64,000 nucleotides of DNA, from assembly GCA_010909165.1 (NCBI GenBank), contig MU008208.1:269851-333850 (forward strand). The letters run 5' to 3'. The position numbers were made by a program, and so were the translations under genes. The DNA is from Anthoceros angustus. Taxonomy: Eukaryota; Streptophyta; Anthocerotopsida; Anthocerotales; Anthocerotaceae. The notes beneath the pieces are model-generated. The model did not search any database. It saw only the letters and a program-made list of their open reading frames with translations, and had not been told where the DNA came from. Of this stretch, positions 63,465 through 64,000 are shown piece by piece; the first letter of the stretch is position 1; every line of letters begins with the position of its first letter.

Positions 63465-64000
63465 ATGTTCATTCAAAAATAAAAGATCAGTTTTATACTT
63501 TCTCTTTCTGTTCACTATTGCATCCTGCTCGAAGCCGGATTTCGAATATATTCCCCAAACCCGCTACCCGGATCCTGTTGCACGACCGGTTGGAGCGCCA
63601 ATTGGTGAAGCACATGTTGAATTTATCGGGAAGATGGAGGAACAATAAAGTTTCCGAACGGACAGGTTGAGATCATAATTCCTGCAGGAGCGTTGGATGA
63701 AGAAACAGAGGTCTCAATCCAGGCTATAAAAATTCTTCAGTAAGTGGAATTGGTTTTGGATACAGGTTTACCCGCATGGAAAAATTTTCAAGAAAAAGTT
63801 ACGGTTCGGTTCTCCTATAAAATATGTCTGCAGCATTAAGCAGCAACAAAGCGTTGGAGATCGCATACCAGGATGGAAGTGGATTCTGGGTTTGTCATGG
63901 TAAAACTGTAAACGATCCTGTCAACAAAACGATCAGAGTAGAAACTGACTTCAGCGACTGGGCGTTGATTGAATCTATGGAATTAACACCTGCGGTGAAA
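63465..64000 (+). pseudogene. Bacteroidota-type lipoprotein, ZU5-like, frameshifted and cut by the window end
   Basis: ATG at 63,465 leads to a hydrophobic signal (VLYFLFLFTIASC) with the lipobox cysteine at 63,526-63,528, reached only if one A of the A5 run at 63,475-63,479 is ignored. The mature part has KPDFEYIPQTRYPDPV and GEAHVEFIG. After another one-base shift comes KFPNGQVEIIIPAGALDEET, then GYRF, VTVRFSY and a last frame with EIAYQDGSGFWVCHG and FSDWALIE. The IPAGAL...FSDW pattern is that of ZU5-like surface lipoproteins of Bacteroidota. It would sit in a bacterial outer membrane. All breaks are at or near short homopolymers. No stop before the window ends. Confidence 0.7.

Noticed and set aside
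1-64000. tRNA, rRNA or snRNA genes
   Set aside because: No cloverleaf, rRNA core or snRNA box sequence was recognised on either strand; the only tRNA-related signals are primer binding sites.

Overview
The window looks like repeat-rich nuclear DNA of a plant-like eukaryote (streptophyte, possibly a bryophyte; the lineage is inferred). Nearly everything from about 1 to 63.3 kb can be read as pieces of LTR retrotransposons and satellites. These include Ty3/gypsy gag, protease, reverse transcriptase, RNase H and integrase, Ty1/copia gag, protease and integrase, LTRs with primer binding sites, and a long coiled-coil ORF present in many partial copies. No rRNA or tRNA gene, CRISPR array or prokaryotic operon was seen. 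The last 0.66 kb is different: it reads as a Bacteroidota-type lipoprotein broken by single-base homopolymer shifts. The window is therefore either a chimeric assembly or a recent insertion.

Layout. 0-0.8 kb: C-terminal part of a DNA amino-methyltransferase in three frames. 0.8-3.2 kb: intergenic DNA with GC-rich palindromes, an LTR-B relic and orphan ORF remnants. 3.2-5.1 kb: gypsy pol relic, then a copia LTR with a tRNA-Met primer site. 5.15-14.5 kb: terminal module A followed by a scrambled tandem array of a coiled-coil protein gene. 14.5-16 kb: LTR B (+). 16-24.4 kb: a composite satellite in three copies, with 35-bp minisatellites, a coding-type 115-bp repeat, a possible spliced gene and a (CTT)n tract. 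24.5-33.4 kb: LTR B and gypsy gag/protease on the minus strand, with tandem duplications. 33.4-45.3 kb: LTR B and the coiled-coil gene on the minus strand, ending in module A. 45.3-49.4 kb: duplicated copia gag/protease/integrase pieces. 49.46-61.79 kb: a giant inverted repeat with gypsy pol, module A and the coiled-coil gene in each arm. 61.8-62.8 kb: region upstream of RT, then unassigned. 62.8-63.3 kb: module A again. 63.3-64 kb: bacterial-type gene.

How the parts fit. The gypsy pieces fit one Athila/Tat-like family: LTR B, primer site, gag, protease, RT, RNase H, integrase. The coiled-coil gene always has module A before it and a purine-rich tract plus LTR B after it. Either it is an extra ORF carried downstream of pol, or A is the LTR of a second family; the window does not decide. 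Frames are broken by small indels nearly everywhere, so every protein call here is a fragment or pseudogene, and consensus sequencing error is a serious alternative to natural decay.
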